64,000 nucleotides of DNA from Papio anubis (GCF_008728515.1 NC_044989.1:72751754-72815753), one strand, 5' to 3'. Numbered from the stretch's first letter, positions 44,493 to 57,385 are shown. The notes: a model not told the origin generated them from the sequence alone. A program made the numbers and translations.

Positions 44493-46729
44493 TCTAAAAG
44501 TTCCATGATTAATTTCATTCCTGTTTCTTTACATACACTATACCCTCTACCTAGTGTTTTCTCTTTTCTCTTCTACCAGATGCCTACCATGCTATCAAAC
44601 TGTTATATAATTTTTTGATCTTCATCATCTATTTGAAGAACATAATTGTCTATCTCTAGCTAGAGAACACATCTCATTCTCTATTTAAGTAAATGGTATT
44701 CAAGTTAGGTGATTAGGTAATTATTTCCAAAATCAACTTATAATATAAGTAATATCTTACAATGTGACAAACAATATATTTTCAATATTTGTCTGCTTCA
44801 TGTATTTTTATTTAAGGTATACTAAACAACAATAACCTGGGGTAGAAAATTAAAGATATCTATTACCATCGTCTCCCAAGTAACAAAGAAATTTTACTGT
44901 GGAACACAGAATAAATGAACTAAATGTTAAACCAGACAACTACAATAACAAGTTATATGGTATTTTATATGAAAGTAGAGTATAAGATTTTGCAAAAATG
45001 ATTATATTTTGTACTACTAAAAAAAAACCAAAACTTGGTTTGGAGCATCTGGTTAAATCAATAATATCTTCAAACGTAAATGGCCCAAAACTAAGTTTTC
45101 TATAAATACTGAGTTCAGAGCTGTGTTCAAAAAACTAGACAGAAGACTAACCACAGATCAGTTCACTTTAGTGTAAGCTTCTGCCCAGTTTTGGAAGAGC
45201 CACTATTACTGTCAAAGTTGCATCTGGGAAGATGGTTAAGGCTTTTGGGGAGACAGAGAGTGTCATTAGCATTCTTTTATATATTCACAAGTTTAAAAAG
45301 AGTCATATGAAATTTCATAGTGCCAGACTGTGAAAAAAGACAAAAATAAAACAAGTCTATTGTTTCCCTTATACTTAAGCCTAAAAGAAAAATATACCTC
45401 AGCTCATATTATAAAGCTTTTGGAAATCTCAGCCAGAGCAATAAACTCTAAACTTGTTTTAAGCACTCTACTTTTGGAAGTTATGTTGCTCATTTCACTT
45501 TCCAATTTGTCCTAGAGCATTGTTAATTTTTTTTGCATTGCAGTTATGCAAGAATAAAATTATAATGAATTTTTAGAAATGATCCCTCCCAATGAAATTA
45601 TATAACTATACTGGACCAATATAAATATTTTCATAGATAAGAAAAATACAAAAATATAAGGTAAAAATTCCTCTAAATTCAGGCCTTGATCTAACATTGT
45701 CTTCACTATAAGTTTAATGTCTAATATGCTTTTACAGTTATTATTTTAGATGACCTTTAAACATACTAAACAGATGCTGTGGCGAACTATATACCAAGTA
45801 ATTCCTCCTATTTGGTTCCAACACATAGGGGCAGAAGCACAGGAACCTCCGGGTTGGAAGATTTAGAGTTCTAGTCTAACACTCTGTCCTACACATGGAT
45901 TGCCTTTGCGCCATCCTAGAGAATCAGCTATTCTCTGTTACAATGTTGTCCATGAATCAACTAGTTCATACTCTTATTTATCTCTAACTTCTACTTCTTA
46001 GAACAATTTATAACAGGTCTCATCCATCTTCCATACAAGCACTTCTTCCAGCACTTGGTTTTTCCATTTCCATAAGAAAAAGCAAAGAGCCACTAGGTAT
46101 TCAAATCTTACTCTAAATAAAATACAGCAGATTAATAAGGGTCAGGAACAACATTTATGGCCACCAGGTGTAAATTCTTTTCTATCTATAATAATTTGAC
46201 AATCTCTCCTTTGGAGAAAATAATAAACAGACAAAATCAGTACTCAAGAAAACTGTGACAAGCTCCCCAGAATTCCCATACCCTATTTATGTAGAGAGGT
46301 TAAAATGGCCTGCAAAGAGATCTTAAAGAAATAGAAAAAAAATAAATAAATAGTAAAACTCTGCTATCAATTTTAATTGATACAATCAATTTTTCAGAGT
46401 GCTTCCCAGGTTTTTGGACTAAAAGCACTTAAGCCAAATATCTGTTCCAGCTCCATGAAATCAGAAACAGACTGGCAAGTTTACTAAAGGGACCTGAAAG
46501 ACAGAGGTCATATGCCATAGAGGGTATAGACACATTAAAAGTTAATCTCACAACTACCACATTATTTTAAAAAGTAAAGGAATTAAAACAGTGAGAGACT
46601 TTACTTGTTAACTAATAGCAAAAGAGAGTCAATAAGACAAGTAGGTACTCATGAGATATCCCTATGAAGATGTCGTTGTTTCGCAGTTTTGGGTAGCAAT
46701 GTTTTTTAATCAAAAGCAGATAAAGTCCT
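44493..46729. other. No recognised feature
   Basis: About 2.2 kb of AT-rich unique-looking sequence. The open frame at 45330-45515 is short with no recognisable product. Confidence 0.55.
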
Positions 46730-46825
46730 ATATACCATAATTACAGGAATTCATTGAATCATGCAGAAGGCCACTGAAAGTTTCTCTTGACTTTCTACAA
46801 TTAGCATCAGTAAAATAATTGTGTT
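46730..46825 (+). repeat. 96-bp direct repeat, copy 2
   Basis: Perfect copy of 44397-44492 in the same orientation, 2333 bp downstream. Preceded by AAAGCAGATAAAGTCCT and followed by ATATTCAGTGATC, neither present at copy 1. Confidence 0.93.
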
Positions 46826-47760
46826 ATATTCAGTGATCTTCCCTCAATAGCATAGAATAAGTATGATTACGAATAGTCATAGTCATATCATTAGCAGTTG
46901 ACTGGGGCCATAGACTAACATTAGAGCTAGACTAGGACTAGAATTTTTAAGCATTGCTATTGAAGCCATAAACCTTATGCTCATTAGACTCATTCTCTGT
47001 GCTACTCAAGGGAGCCAGGTTCCACCAGGAAGGTAAAAAAAACAAAAAACACTGGAAGGATCCCCATGGACAAGTGCTAAAGGGAAGGGAAACCCTAAGG
47101 AAAGATCACAATTATATGTACCCTAGGGAACTGATACCTCCAATTTCCTTTACCACCTGCAATGTAGCATATCAATGTGATTATTTTAATAATCTCACTG
47201 TATCTGTTTTACAATAGCAAAAATATAGATATTGTCAATATGGCACCAAGAATATTGTTTCAGTGAAGAATCCTTAGATTTTACATACTTCCAGCTGGAA
47301 TGTGTGCTCACAACTAGAAAAAATAGGCACAAAAGAAAATTAGCCTTACAAAGGGTTCATGTTAAACTTCTTGAGAGTATAGAGTTAGGGCCTGTTTGTC
47401 TGTTGAAAGACTACTTCCCATTTTCAGATCTCTGTCACCTCCTAATCCTAAGATTATCTTTCAAAGGAGTTATCAAGATAAACAAAGATTAAAGGAAACC
47501 TAAGTAAAAACAAAAAATAGTAGGCCAGCAAAACAAAACACATAGACAAAAACATGAAATAAAACTTCCTCGTTTTGTTACCATTTTAGAACAGTTGAAG
47601 ATGGTAAATCATTCAATTGCAGAAATCTGTAAAGGCAGTAAGATAATCCTACATGAAATAAAAATAACAAGTGGATATCCTTAACAGAAACACTTTAAAA
47701 AATATGTAACATAATGCATTCAGGGATGTATTGCAGGGTAGAAAATTCACTTTTTGTCTT
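46826..47760. other. No recognised feature
   Basis: Unique-looking. Short frames at 46999-47217 and 47232-47492 show no codon bias, domain or splice context that I can support. Confidence 0.5.
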
Positions 47761-47770
47761 TGTGCGTGCA

Positions 47771-47803
<33 letters not shown>
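47761..47803. repeat. (TG)n microsatellite
   Basis: TGTGCGTGCATGCG then about 14-15 uninterrupted TG units, ending TGTAT. Confidence 0.95.
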
Positions 47804-47805
<2 letters not shown>

Positions 47806-49195
47806 CCCTAATCATTTTTTAAGAAGGTAGTTTTCCTTAGGAAGAGAGTGGACTTCATCTATCACCAAGCAGCTAAAGACCAAGAAGCCTGCAATTGCTA
47901 ATTCAAAGACAGGGAGGTCCCAGGGACAAGAAAGTACTGTGTCTGATTTCCAACATTGTGTGTTGTTTGGAGAACTTCAAGCACTTACTAAACTATATTA
48001 AAATTGTGGCTATAGACTACCACGAAAGTCTACAGAACAGTGGCATATACCACATTCCTATTGCTCATTTAACTGTGAACTCCTCACCCTACAACATGTA
48101 CAATATGTATGCTAAGGTATCCTGACACCAATTTGCAGGCCCAAATTTGTCCTCTTGTCAAAGCAGCAAAAATGTAGTTTAGACTGACTGCATTGCGATA
48201 TTCCAAGCAGCAATATTTTCTTCCTTTGGAACTTGGATAATTACCTTTACAGTGCACTCCCAACATCATTCTTAATGAAGTGGAATTATAAGCAACATAT
48301 ATTTATAATGAAGAGCTGTAATCAAAATAGATGTCATTTGTAAAGGCAAATAGTAATCTGAGTTGAAGGACACTATTCCATGCATGATGTCCCTGTTAAA
48401 CATTCCAATCTCATCATGACATTGACTGGCTATCTACTCAATGCTGGCCATATTAAAATGTCTGAGATACTTTCTTTCAAATAACATATAACGTTAGTTG
48501 ATGATAAGGGGAAAATATAGAAAATAATATTTAAGATCATATATCTGAAGTTTCAAGTAGAAAATTGAGACTCCTATAATATCTATAGGAGTTCACAAGA
48601 AAATCAAACCTTGGGGTATGAATTGTGGGAAAAAGGGTGAACAGTCCTAAAAGACCTCATGGGGAAACAGGTGTGTTAAGCTGTATTTTAAAGGAGGGAA
48701 AGATTTGAAAGTGAGATGAGAAACCATTCTGAGAAGAAGGAAAACCATGAGCAAGAGTCTGCAGCCAGGAATGAACATAGTATGTTTGGGAATGATTAAC
48801 AGATATATTTGGCTGAAGTCACAGCCTTCTGTAAGGGAATTATAAGAAATGTATTTTATGTGGATAGTAGCTATACTTTAAAAGGTGGGGATTATTAAAA
48901 ATTTCTGAAGAGAGAGAGTAACAGACAAACCAGTGCTCTTGGAAGGCACATCTAGAAATAAACTGACATAAAAAGAAACTCTGCCTATGTTCTTCCACTG
49001 CTGCTCTTCTTTATAACGATCACACGTCCTCAGTTGTCTGTAGTTGTGCTTTATTGTTCTTGATCTAATCGCAACCATGCTTCTCAGTCCCCTTGCCTAG
49101 AAGTTTGCTTGGAAACCTCAATTCAACAGCACTCCTACAGACCCAAATACCTTCCTTTAGACTTGGAAATATTAGGGGAAAAGCAACTAGTTTAC
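47804..49195. other. Mostly unique; possible ancient repeat near 48660-48800
   Basis: AAGCTGTATTTTAAAGGAGG, GAGAAGAAGGAAAACCATGA and GAGTCTGCAGCCAGGAATGA recall an old mammalian repeat whose relative may occur at 58390-58745. No gene seen. Confidence 0.35.
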
Positions 49196-49400
49196 TGTAG
49201 CAAAAAGAGCATATGCTTCGGAATTAGAGAGATCTCAATTTAAATCTGTATTCCAAAAACATATTCTTTATAAGGTCTTAAACAATGATTTAACCTACCT
49301 ATACCTAAATTTAACCTGTAAAAAGATTAAGTAAAAAGTAAAAAAGGGCTACTTTGCAAACGAAGATGAGATAAATGAAGGATACTGGCACATAAAATAA
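49196..49400 (+). mobile_element. Probable MIR SINE
   Basis: TAGCAAAAAGAGCATATGCT, CGGAATTAGAGAGATCTCAA and TCTTAAACAATGATTTAACC follow the MIR order (GGTTAAGAGC ... TTCAAATC ... CTTAACC). Diverged. Confidence 0.45.
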
Positions 49401-49939
49401 TCTAAAAATGTGGATATTTTTTGTTTCACTTTGAATTTATAAGCAAAAGGAAATCTGAACTGAGAGAGAAGCTGTAAAGGTCTACAACTTTTGTTAAATA
49501 AAGGAAATGCTTAAAGACTTTTAAAATGCCAAGAACAATTTTGAAGAAAACTAAGAAGTCACACTACCAACATAATTATTTTAATTTAAATATTTCTTGG
49601 TGAACTTTTTTCTCACTATGAACATGATTTTACATGTTTGCAATCATTTTGCTTATAAAACTTTCATTCTGTTTCTTTCATTTAACAAAAGTGCTTTGCA
49701 AGGTTATAATTTAAATTTCATAAAATTAGTTTACATAAATGCATAACATATCACTGAATAATAGTATTAAAGTTTATATAACAGTTTGCCTATCATTACA
49801 CAGTTAAGGTTTTTAATTATTTGATGATATTAACAATGATGAAATAACTATTTTGTCCTCTGATAAAACTCAACACCCCACAACTTTAGCATCAATAAGA
49901 AAGAATTCAAGCAATCTCCTCTTCATCTTTTAAATGTAT
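49401..49939. other. No recognised feature
   Basis: AT-rich unique-looking sequence without a gene-like frame or a repeat I can name. Confidence 0.5.
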
Positions 49940-50282
49940 TGTATTAGTCTGTTCTCACTCTCCTATGAAGAAATACTCAAGACTGGGCAATCTATAAAGA
50001 AAAGAAGGTTAATTGACTCACAGTTTCGCATGGCTGGTCGGGACTCTGGAAACTTACAATCATGGCAGAAAGCACATCTTCACAGGGCAGCAGGAGAGAG
50101 AATGAGCGCTGAGAGAAGGGGGAAGTGCCTTACAAAACCATCAGATTTCACTATCATGTAAACAGCATGGTGGAAACTACTCCGATGGTTCAATTACCTC
50201 CACCTGGTCCCACCCTTGACACATGGGGATTATCACAATTCAAGGTGAAATTTGGGTGGGGACACAGCACCAAACCATATCA
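49940..50282 (-). mobile_element. Solo MaLR LTR (MST/THE1-type)
   Basis: TGTATTAGTCTGTTCTCACT, ACAATCATGGCAGAAAGCAC, GGTCCCACCCTTGACACATG, GGTGGGGACACAGCACCAAA, CCATATCA. The flanks TGTAT and GGTAT agree at 4 of 5 bases, consistent with a 5-bp target duplication. No internal region is present. More diverged than the THE1 LTRs at 39-41 kb. Confidence 0.88.
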
Positions 50283-50353
50283 GGTATCAAAGATACTGAA
50301 GAGACCAAGTATAGCAATATCTAACATATTCTCACTGGAATCTCTGACTCTTA

Positions 50354-50665
50354 CCAGGTGCAGTGGCTTACGCTTATAATCCCAGCACTTTGGGAGGCCA
50401 AGGTGGGAGGATTACTTGAGCCCAGAAGTTCAAGACCAACCTGGGCAACAGAGTGAGACCCCATCTCACCAAAACATTAATAAATTAGCCAGGAATGGCA
50501 GCACACACCTGTAGTCCTAGATGCTTGCAGGGCTGTTGTGGGAGGATTGCTTGAGCTTGAAAGGGCAAGGCTGCAGTGAGCTGTTATCACATCATGGCAC
50601 TCCAGTCTGGGTGACAGAGTGAGATTCTATCCCAACAAAAACACACAAACAAACAAAAAAGGAAT
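50354..50665 (+). mobile_element. AluJ SINE
   Basis: CCAGGTGCAGTGGCTTACGC to ATTCTATCCC with an (AAAC)n tail. The old subfamily is indicated by ACTTGAGCCCAGAAGTTCAA and GCAAGGCTGCAGTGAGC. Confidence 0.9.
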
Positions 50666-51790
50666 AGAAAAAGAAAAGGAAGAAAAGGAAATCAAATATG
50701 AAAATTTGTAAGTGTGGAATTTTGCAGTATGTTAAATTCTAGATTCTCCTTATTTTCTACCTTATCAACAAAAACAGGATTAGAAGTAAATGGCTTTTGG
50801 AACCAAACAAACTTAAGCTTTTATTTAACAATTATATGAGCAGAAGAAGACTCAAAGGTCATTATCATTAAAGAGGCAAAGGATTACTGGCTGGACACTA
50901 CCAGAAAGAAGAGTTCTGGCTTGGTAATAGTAGCTTTATGGGGAGAAAAGTCCTAGCTAATAACTCAACACACAAAGATATTTCTGAAGAAATATAGAAC
51001 CTCTAAAGTATTTAAGTGATTAACTAAGCAAAAGATCCCAATACCACATTCATAAGAAGCAAATGTTTTTTATTTCAATATACTCTGCATAGCTCAAATA
51101 ACATAAAAGTTAACTGCATGGAAACAGGAAACATAAATCACTTTCTCGATAGGCAGAAAAATCATCAGTAAATCAGTAATTTGTGCTCCATCAGGGAAAA
51201 AGAAAAAAAATCTTGAATGTTGGCTCTACCTATGTAATTAATGTAATGAAGAAAAACGTGGTTGTATCCTAAAGGATCTGATGCTTCTAGTCCTCTTTGA
51301 GGACACCTGGAACTTCTTTATTTTGTTCCAGAGAAAGTCATAAGAATTGAGCTAAATTACAGGATCATTTTTATCAGTAGATGAGAGAATTTCCACATAA
51401 GGTGTCAAATAAGGGAACTCAAGTTAGGTTAGAAACAAGCAACCCACTTATTGATATATTTCCCATTACCAGATAGAGTTTCTACTTTATGGGGATGTTA
51501 CCACAATTTACCCCCCATACCGGGAATTGTGACTAAATTCTGGTCATCATGACTAAAATTTTATGAACAAAAAAGATTCTGAATAAGAATCCCACAGAAG
51601 AAAAGGTACTTAAATGATGGCTCTATGAAACATAGCTTAGTGCTTCTCATACATAGTTTACAGGTATTATATAGCCTAGGGGGAAGGAATAAGGGCTTTG
51701 GAGGCAGTTTGCACCCAGATTCCCTAATTCTAGATGAGTAGTTTTTGACACAAGAGTAAACCTCTCTATGTTTACTAATGTGTAAGCTAT
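50666..51790. other. No recognised feature
   Basis: AT-rich unique-looking sequence without a gene or named repeat. Confidence 0.55.
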
Positions 51791-51926
51791 TCTAATTTTG
51801 TTTTCTATATTATATTTTTATTATACTTTAAGTTCTAGGGTACATGTGCACAACGAGCAGGTTCGGTACATAGCTACACATGTGCCATGTTGGTGTGCTG
51901 CACCCATTAACTCATCATTTACATTC

Positions 51927-54900
51927 TGGGTATTAGTCCTTTGTCAGATGAGTACATTGCTAAAATTTTCTCCCATTCTGTAGGCTGCCTGTTCACTCTG
52001 ATAGTAGTTTCTTTTGATGTGCAGAGGCGCCTTAGTTTAATTAGATCACAATTGTCAATTTTTGATTTTGTTGCCATTGCTTTTGGTGTTTTAGACATGA
52101 AGTCCTTGCCCATGTCTATGTCCTGATGGTATTGCCTAGGTTGTCTTCTAGGGTTTTTATGGTTTTAGGTCTAACATTTAAGTCTTTAATTCATCTTGAT
52201 TTAATTTTTCTATATGGTGTAAGGAAGGGATCTAGTTTCAGCTTTCTACATATGGCTAGCCAGTTTTCCCAGCACCATTTATTAAATAGAGAATCCTTTC
52301 CCCATTGTTTGTTTTTCTCAGGTTTGACACAGATCAGATGGTTGTAGATGTGTGGTATGACTTCTGAGGGCTCTGTTCTGTTCCATTGGTCTATATCTCT
52401 GTTTTGGTACCAGTATCATACTGTTTTGGTTACTGTAGCCTTGTAGTATAGTTTGAAGTCAGGTAGCGTGATGCCTCCAGCTTTGTTCTTTTGATTTAGG
52501 ATTGTCTTGGTTATGCGGGCTCTTTTTTCGTTCCATATGAACTTTAAAGTAGTTTTTTCCAATTCTGTGAAGAAAGTCATTGGTAGCTTGATGAGGATGG
52601 CACTGACTCTATACATTACCTTGGGCAGTATGGGCATTTTCATGATATTGATTCTTCCTATCCATGAGCATGGAATGGTCTTCCATTTGTGTCTTCTTTT
52701 ATTTCATTGAGCAGTGGCTTGTAGTTCTCCTTGAAGAGGTCTTTTACATCCCTTTAAGTTGGATTCCTAGGTATTTTATTCTCTTTGAAGCAATTGTGAA
52801 TGCAAGTTTAGTCATGATTTGCCTCTCTGTTTGTCTGTCATTGGGGTATAAGAATGCTTGTGATTTTTGCACATTGATTTTGTATCCCGAGACGGCTGAA
52901 GTTGCTTATCAGCTTAAGGAGATTTTGGGCTGAGACAATGGAGTTTTCTAAATATACAATCATGTCATCTGCAAACAGGGACAATTTGACTTCCTCTTTT
53001 CCTAACTGAATACACTTTCTTTCTCCTGCCTGATTGCCCTAGCCAGAACTTCCAACACTGTGTTGAATAGGAGTGGTGAGAGAGGGCATCCCTGTCTTGT
53101 GCCAGTTTTCAAAGGGAATGCTTCCAGTTTTGGCCCATTCAGTATGATATTGGCTGTGGGTCTGTCATAAATAGCTCTAATTTTTTGAGATACATCCCAT
53201 CAGTACCTAATTTATTGAGAGTTTTTAGCATGACGGGCTGCTAAATTTTGTTGAGGGCCTTTTCTCCATCTATTGAGATAATCATGTGGTTTTTGTCTTT
53301 GGTTCTGTTTATATGCTGGATTGCATTTACTGATTTGCATATGTTGAACCAGACTTGCATCCCAGGGATGAAGCCCACTTGATCATGGTGGATAAGCTTT
53401 TTGATGTGCTGCCTGATTCAGTTTGCCAGTATTTCATTGAGGATTTTTGCATAAATGTTCATCAGGGATATTGGTCTAAAATTCTCTTTTTTTGTTGTGT
53501 CTCTGCCAGGCTTTGGTATCAGGATGATGCAGGCCTCATAAAATGAGTCAGGGAGGAGTCCCTCTTTTTCTATTGAATGGAATAGTTTCAGAAGGTATGG
53601 TACCAGCTCCTCCTTGTACCTCTGGTAGAATTCGGCTGTGAATCCATCTGGTCCTGGACTTTTTTTGGTTGGTAGGCTATTAATTATTGCCTCAATTTCA
53701 GAGCCTGTGATTGGTCTACTCAGGGATTCAACTTCTTCCTGGTTTAGTCGGGGGAGAGTGTATGTGTCCAGGAATTTATCAATTTTTCTAGATTTTCTAG
53801 TTTATTTGCATAGAGCTGTTTATAGTATTCTCTGATGGTAGTTTGTACTTCTGTAGGATCTGTGGTGATATCGCCTTTATCATTTTTTATTGTGTCTATT
53901 TGATTCTTCTCTCTTTTCTTCTTTATTTGTCTTGCTAGTGGTCTATCAATTTTGTTGATCTTTTCAAAAAACCAACTCCTGGATTCATTGATTTTTTGAA
54001 GGGTTTTTTGTGTCTCTATCTCCTTCAGTTCTGCTCTGATCTTAGTTATTTCTTGCCTTCTGCTAGCTTTTGAAATTGTTTGCTCTTGCTTCTCTAGTTC
54101 TTTTAATTGTGATGTCAGGGTGTCAATTTTAGATCGTTCCTGCTTTCTCTTGTGGGCATTTAGTGCTATAAATTTCCCTCTACACACCGCTTTAAATATG
54201 TCCCAGAGATTCTGGTATGATGTGTCTTTGTTCTTATTGGTTTCAAAGAATATCTTTATTTCTGCCTTCATTTCTTTATGTACCCAGCAGTCATTCAGGA
54301 GCAGGTTGTTCAGTTTCCATGTAGTTGAGCAGTTTTGAGTGAGTTTCTTTATCCTGAGTTCTAGTTCGATTGCACTGTAGTCTGAAGACAGTTTTTTGTA
54401 ATTTCCATTCTTTTGAATTTCCTGAGGAGTGCTTTACTTCCAACTATGTGGTCAATTTTGGAATAAGTGTGATGTGGTGGTTAGAAGAATGTATAGTCTG
54501 TTGATTTGGGGTGGAGAGTTCTGTAGATGTCTATTAGGTCTGCTTGGTGCAGAGTTGAGTTCAATTCCTGGATATCCTTGTTAACTTTCCGTCTCGTTGA
54601 TCTGTCTAATGTTGACAGTGGGGTGTCATTATTATTGTGTGGGAGTCTAAGTCTCTTTGTAGGTCTCTAAGGACTTGCTTTATGAATCTGGGTGCTCCTG
54701 TATTGGGAGCATATATATTTAGGATAGTTAGCTCTTCTTGTTGAATTGATCCCTTTACCATTATATAATGGCCTTCTTTGTCTCTTTTGATCTTTGATGG
54801 TTTAAAGTCTGTTTTATCAGAGACTAGGATTGCAACCCCTGCCTTTTTTGGTTTCCATCTGCTTGTTAGATCTTCCTCCATCCCTTTATGTTGAGCCTAT

Positions 54901-55040
54901 GTGTGTCTCTGCACGTGAGATGGGTCTCCTGAATACAGCACACTGATGGTCTTGACTCTTTATCCAATTTGCCAGTCTGTGTCTTTTAATTGGAGCATCT
55001 ACATTTACATTTAAGGTTACTATTGTTATATGTGAATTTG
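51927..55040 (-). pseudogene. L1 ORF2 relic (endonuclease and RT)
   Basis: Open pieces: 54606-54881 (endonuclease, KKAGVAILVSDKTDFKPSKI), 53744-54271 (linker, 175 codons, SKIDTLTSQLKELEKQEQTI), 52416-52643 (RT end, KMPILPKVMYRVSAILIKLP). Reverse-complemented text near 52965-52990 encodes FADDMI, the catalytic motif. Frameshifts or stops separate the pieces and the C-terminal ~250 residues are deleted. Confidence 0.85.
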
Positions 55041-55112
55041 ATCCGTCATTATGATGCTAGCTGATTATTTTACCCGTTAGTTGATGCAGTTTCTTCCTAG
55101 CATCAATGGTCT

Positions 55113-56145
55113 TTACAATTTAGCATGTTTTTGCAGTGGCTGATACCAGTTGTTCCTTTCCATGTTTAGTGCTTCCTTCAGGAGCTCTTGTAGGGCAGGC
55201 CTGGTGGTGACAAAATCTCTCAGCATTGGCTTGTCTGTAAAGGATTTTATTTCTCCTTCACTTATGAAGCTTAGTTTGGCTGGATATGAAATTCTGAGTT
55301 GAAAATTCTTTTCTTTAAGAATGTTGAATATTGGCCCCCACTGTCTTCTGGCTTGTAGAGTTTCTGCCGAGAGATCTGCTGTTAGTCTGATGGGCTTCCC
55401 TTTTTGGGTAACCCAACCTTTCTCTCTGGCTGCCCTTAACATTTTTTTCTTCATTTCCACTTTGGTGAATCTGACAATTAGGTGTCTTGGAGCTGCTCTT
55501 CTCGAGGAGTATCTTTGTGGTGTTTTCTGTATTTCCTGCATTTGAATGTTGTCTTGCCTTGCTAGGTTGGGAAGTTCTCCTGGATAATATCCTGCAGAGT
55601 GTTTTTCAACTTGGTTCCATTCTCCCTGTCACTTTCAGGTACACCAGTCAGACATAGATTTGGTCTTTTCACATAGTCCCATATTTCTTGGAGGCTTTGT
55701 TCATTTTCTTTTACTCTTTTTTCTCTGAACTTCTTTTCTTGCTTCATTTCATTCATTTGATCTTCAATCACTGATACCCTTTCTTCCAGTTGATCAAATT
55801 GGCTACTGAAGCTTCTGCATTTGTCACGTAGTTCTTGTGCCATGGGTTTCATCTCCACCAGGTCATTTAAGGACTTCTCTACACTGGTTAGTCTAGTTAT
55901 CCATTTGTCTAATCTTTTTTCAAGGTTTTTAGCTTATTTGCAATGGGTTCGAACTTCCTCCTTTAGCTTGGAGAAGTCTGAAGTGTTCTTCTCTAAACTC
56001 ATCCAAGTCATTCTCCGTCCAGCTTTGTTTCATTGATGGCAAGGAGCTGCGTTCCTTTGGAGGGGTAGTGGTGTTCAGATTTTTAGATTTTTCAGCTTTT
56101 CTGCTCTGTTTTTCCCCCATCTTTGTGGTTTTATCTACCTTTGGT
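55113..56145 (-). pseudogene. L1 ORF1 relic
   Basis: The N-terminal part with PPKERSSLPSMKQSW lies in 55929-56219; the coiled coil with SSQFDQLEERVSVIEDQMNE and the start of the RRM in 55562-55858; the RRM/C-terminal domain in 55113-55541 (QRYSSRRAAPRHLIVRFTKV). Two frame breaks separate them, near 55550 and 55890. Fewer lesions than in the other L1s here. Confidence 0.85.
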
Positions 56146-56229
56146 CTTTGATGACGGTGATCTCCAAATGGGGTTTTGGTGTGGATGTCCTTTCTGTTTG
56201 TTAGTTTTCCTTCTAACAATCAGGACCCT

Positions 56230-57165
56230 CAGTTGCAGGTCTGTTGGAGTTTGCTGGAGGTCCACTCCAGACCCTGTTTGCCTCGGTATCAGCAGCAGCG
56301 GCTGTAGAACAGCGAATAGTGCTGAATGGCAAATGTTGCTGCCTGATCATTCCTCTGGAAGCTTCATCTCAGAGGGGTACCCAGCCATTTGAGGTGTCAG
56401 TCTGCCCCTACTGGAGGGTGCCTCCCAGTTAGGCTATTCAGGGGTCAGGGACCCACTTGAGTACGCAGTCTGTCTGTTCTCAAGATCTCAAACTCTGTGC
56501 TGGGAAAACCACTACTCTCTTCCAAGCTGTCAGACAGGGACATTTAAGTCTGCAGAGGTTTCTGCCGCCTTTTGTTTGGCTATGCCCCGTGCCCAGAGGT
56601 GGAGTCTGTAGAGGCAGGCAGGCCTCCTTGAGCTGTGGTGGGCTCCACCCAGTTCGAGCTTGTTTACCTGCTCAAGCCTCAGCAATGGCGGGCGCCACTC
56701 CCCTACCCTCACTACCACCTTGCAGTTCGATCTCAGACTCCTGGGCTAGCAATGAGGGAGGTTCCATGGGCGTAGGACCCTCCAAGCCAGGCGCGGGATA
56801 TAATCTCTTGGCGTGCCATTTGCTAAGATCATTGGAAAAGTGCAGTATTAGGGTGGGAGTGACCCAATTTCCCAGATGCCATCCATCATCACTTCCCTTG
56901 GCTAGGAATGGGAATTCCCTGACCCCTTGTACTTCCCATGTGAGGCGATGCCTTGCCCTGCTTCAGCTCATGCTCGGTGAGCTGCACCCACTGTCCTGCC
57001 CCCACTGTCCAAGAAGCCCCCATGAGATGAATCCGGTACCTCAGTTGAAAATGCAGAAATCACCAGTCTTCTGCATCATTCACACTGGGAGCTGTAGACT
57101 GGAGCTGTTCCTATTTGTGTATCTTGGACTCACCCATCTACAGCCATCTTGGAACCACTCGTCTA
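56230..57165 (-). promoter_or_regulatory. L1 5'UTR with sense and antisense promoter region
   Basis: GC-rich ~0.93 kb from GTTGCAGGTCTGTTGGAGTT to CAGCCATCTTGGAACC, the minus-strand form of the L1 start (YY1-type GCCATCTTGG). The 5'UTR of young L1s has a sense promoter and an antisense promoter. The plus strand carries a 237-codon open frame (56457-57170) antisense to it. Confidence 0.78.
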
Positions 57166-57234
57166 CCTAATTTTTCTTTTCTAATTTGTAAACTGGGAGA
57201 ATAACAATGTTTTCACAAATTTGTTGCAAGGAAT

Positions 57235-57385
57235 AAATGAGAATAAATATATATATTAATACATACATACATGTACATTAGAATATATACACCTACGTGT
57301 GTATGTGTGTGTATATATATGGGTGTATATGTATACACACACAGAAAGAGAGAAAGAAAGAGAGACAGAGAGGGAGAGGACACTC
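57235..57385. repeat. Mixed AT/AC/GA low-complexity tract
   Basis: TATATATATTAATACATACA, GTGTGTATGTGTGTGTATAT, ACACACACAGAAAGAGAG. Runs of dinucleotide types next to each other. Confidence 0.85.

Larger units (their letters stand above)
51806..57165 (-). mobile_element. L1PA-like element, 5'-complete, ORF2 C-terminus and most of 3'UTR deleted
   Basis: TTATACTTTAAGTTCTAGGG (3' end) passes at about 51926 from 3'UTR directly to TCTGGGTATTAGTCCTTTGT inside ORF2, skipping roughly 0.8-1 kb (Cys-rich end). RT, endonuclease, ORF1 and the 5'UTR then follow to near 57165. Target duplication CTAATTTTGTTTTCTA (51791) / CTAATTTTTCTTTTCTA (57167). Confidence 0.88.

Noticed and set aside
46999..47492. Two adjacent frames (72 and 86 codons) in unique DNA
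   Set aside because: No recognisable domain, no splice signals I could support, and many such frames are expected by chance.
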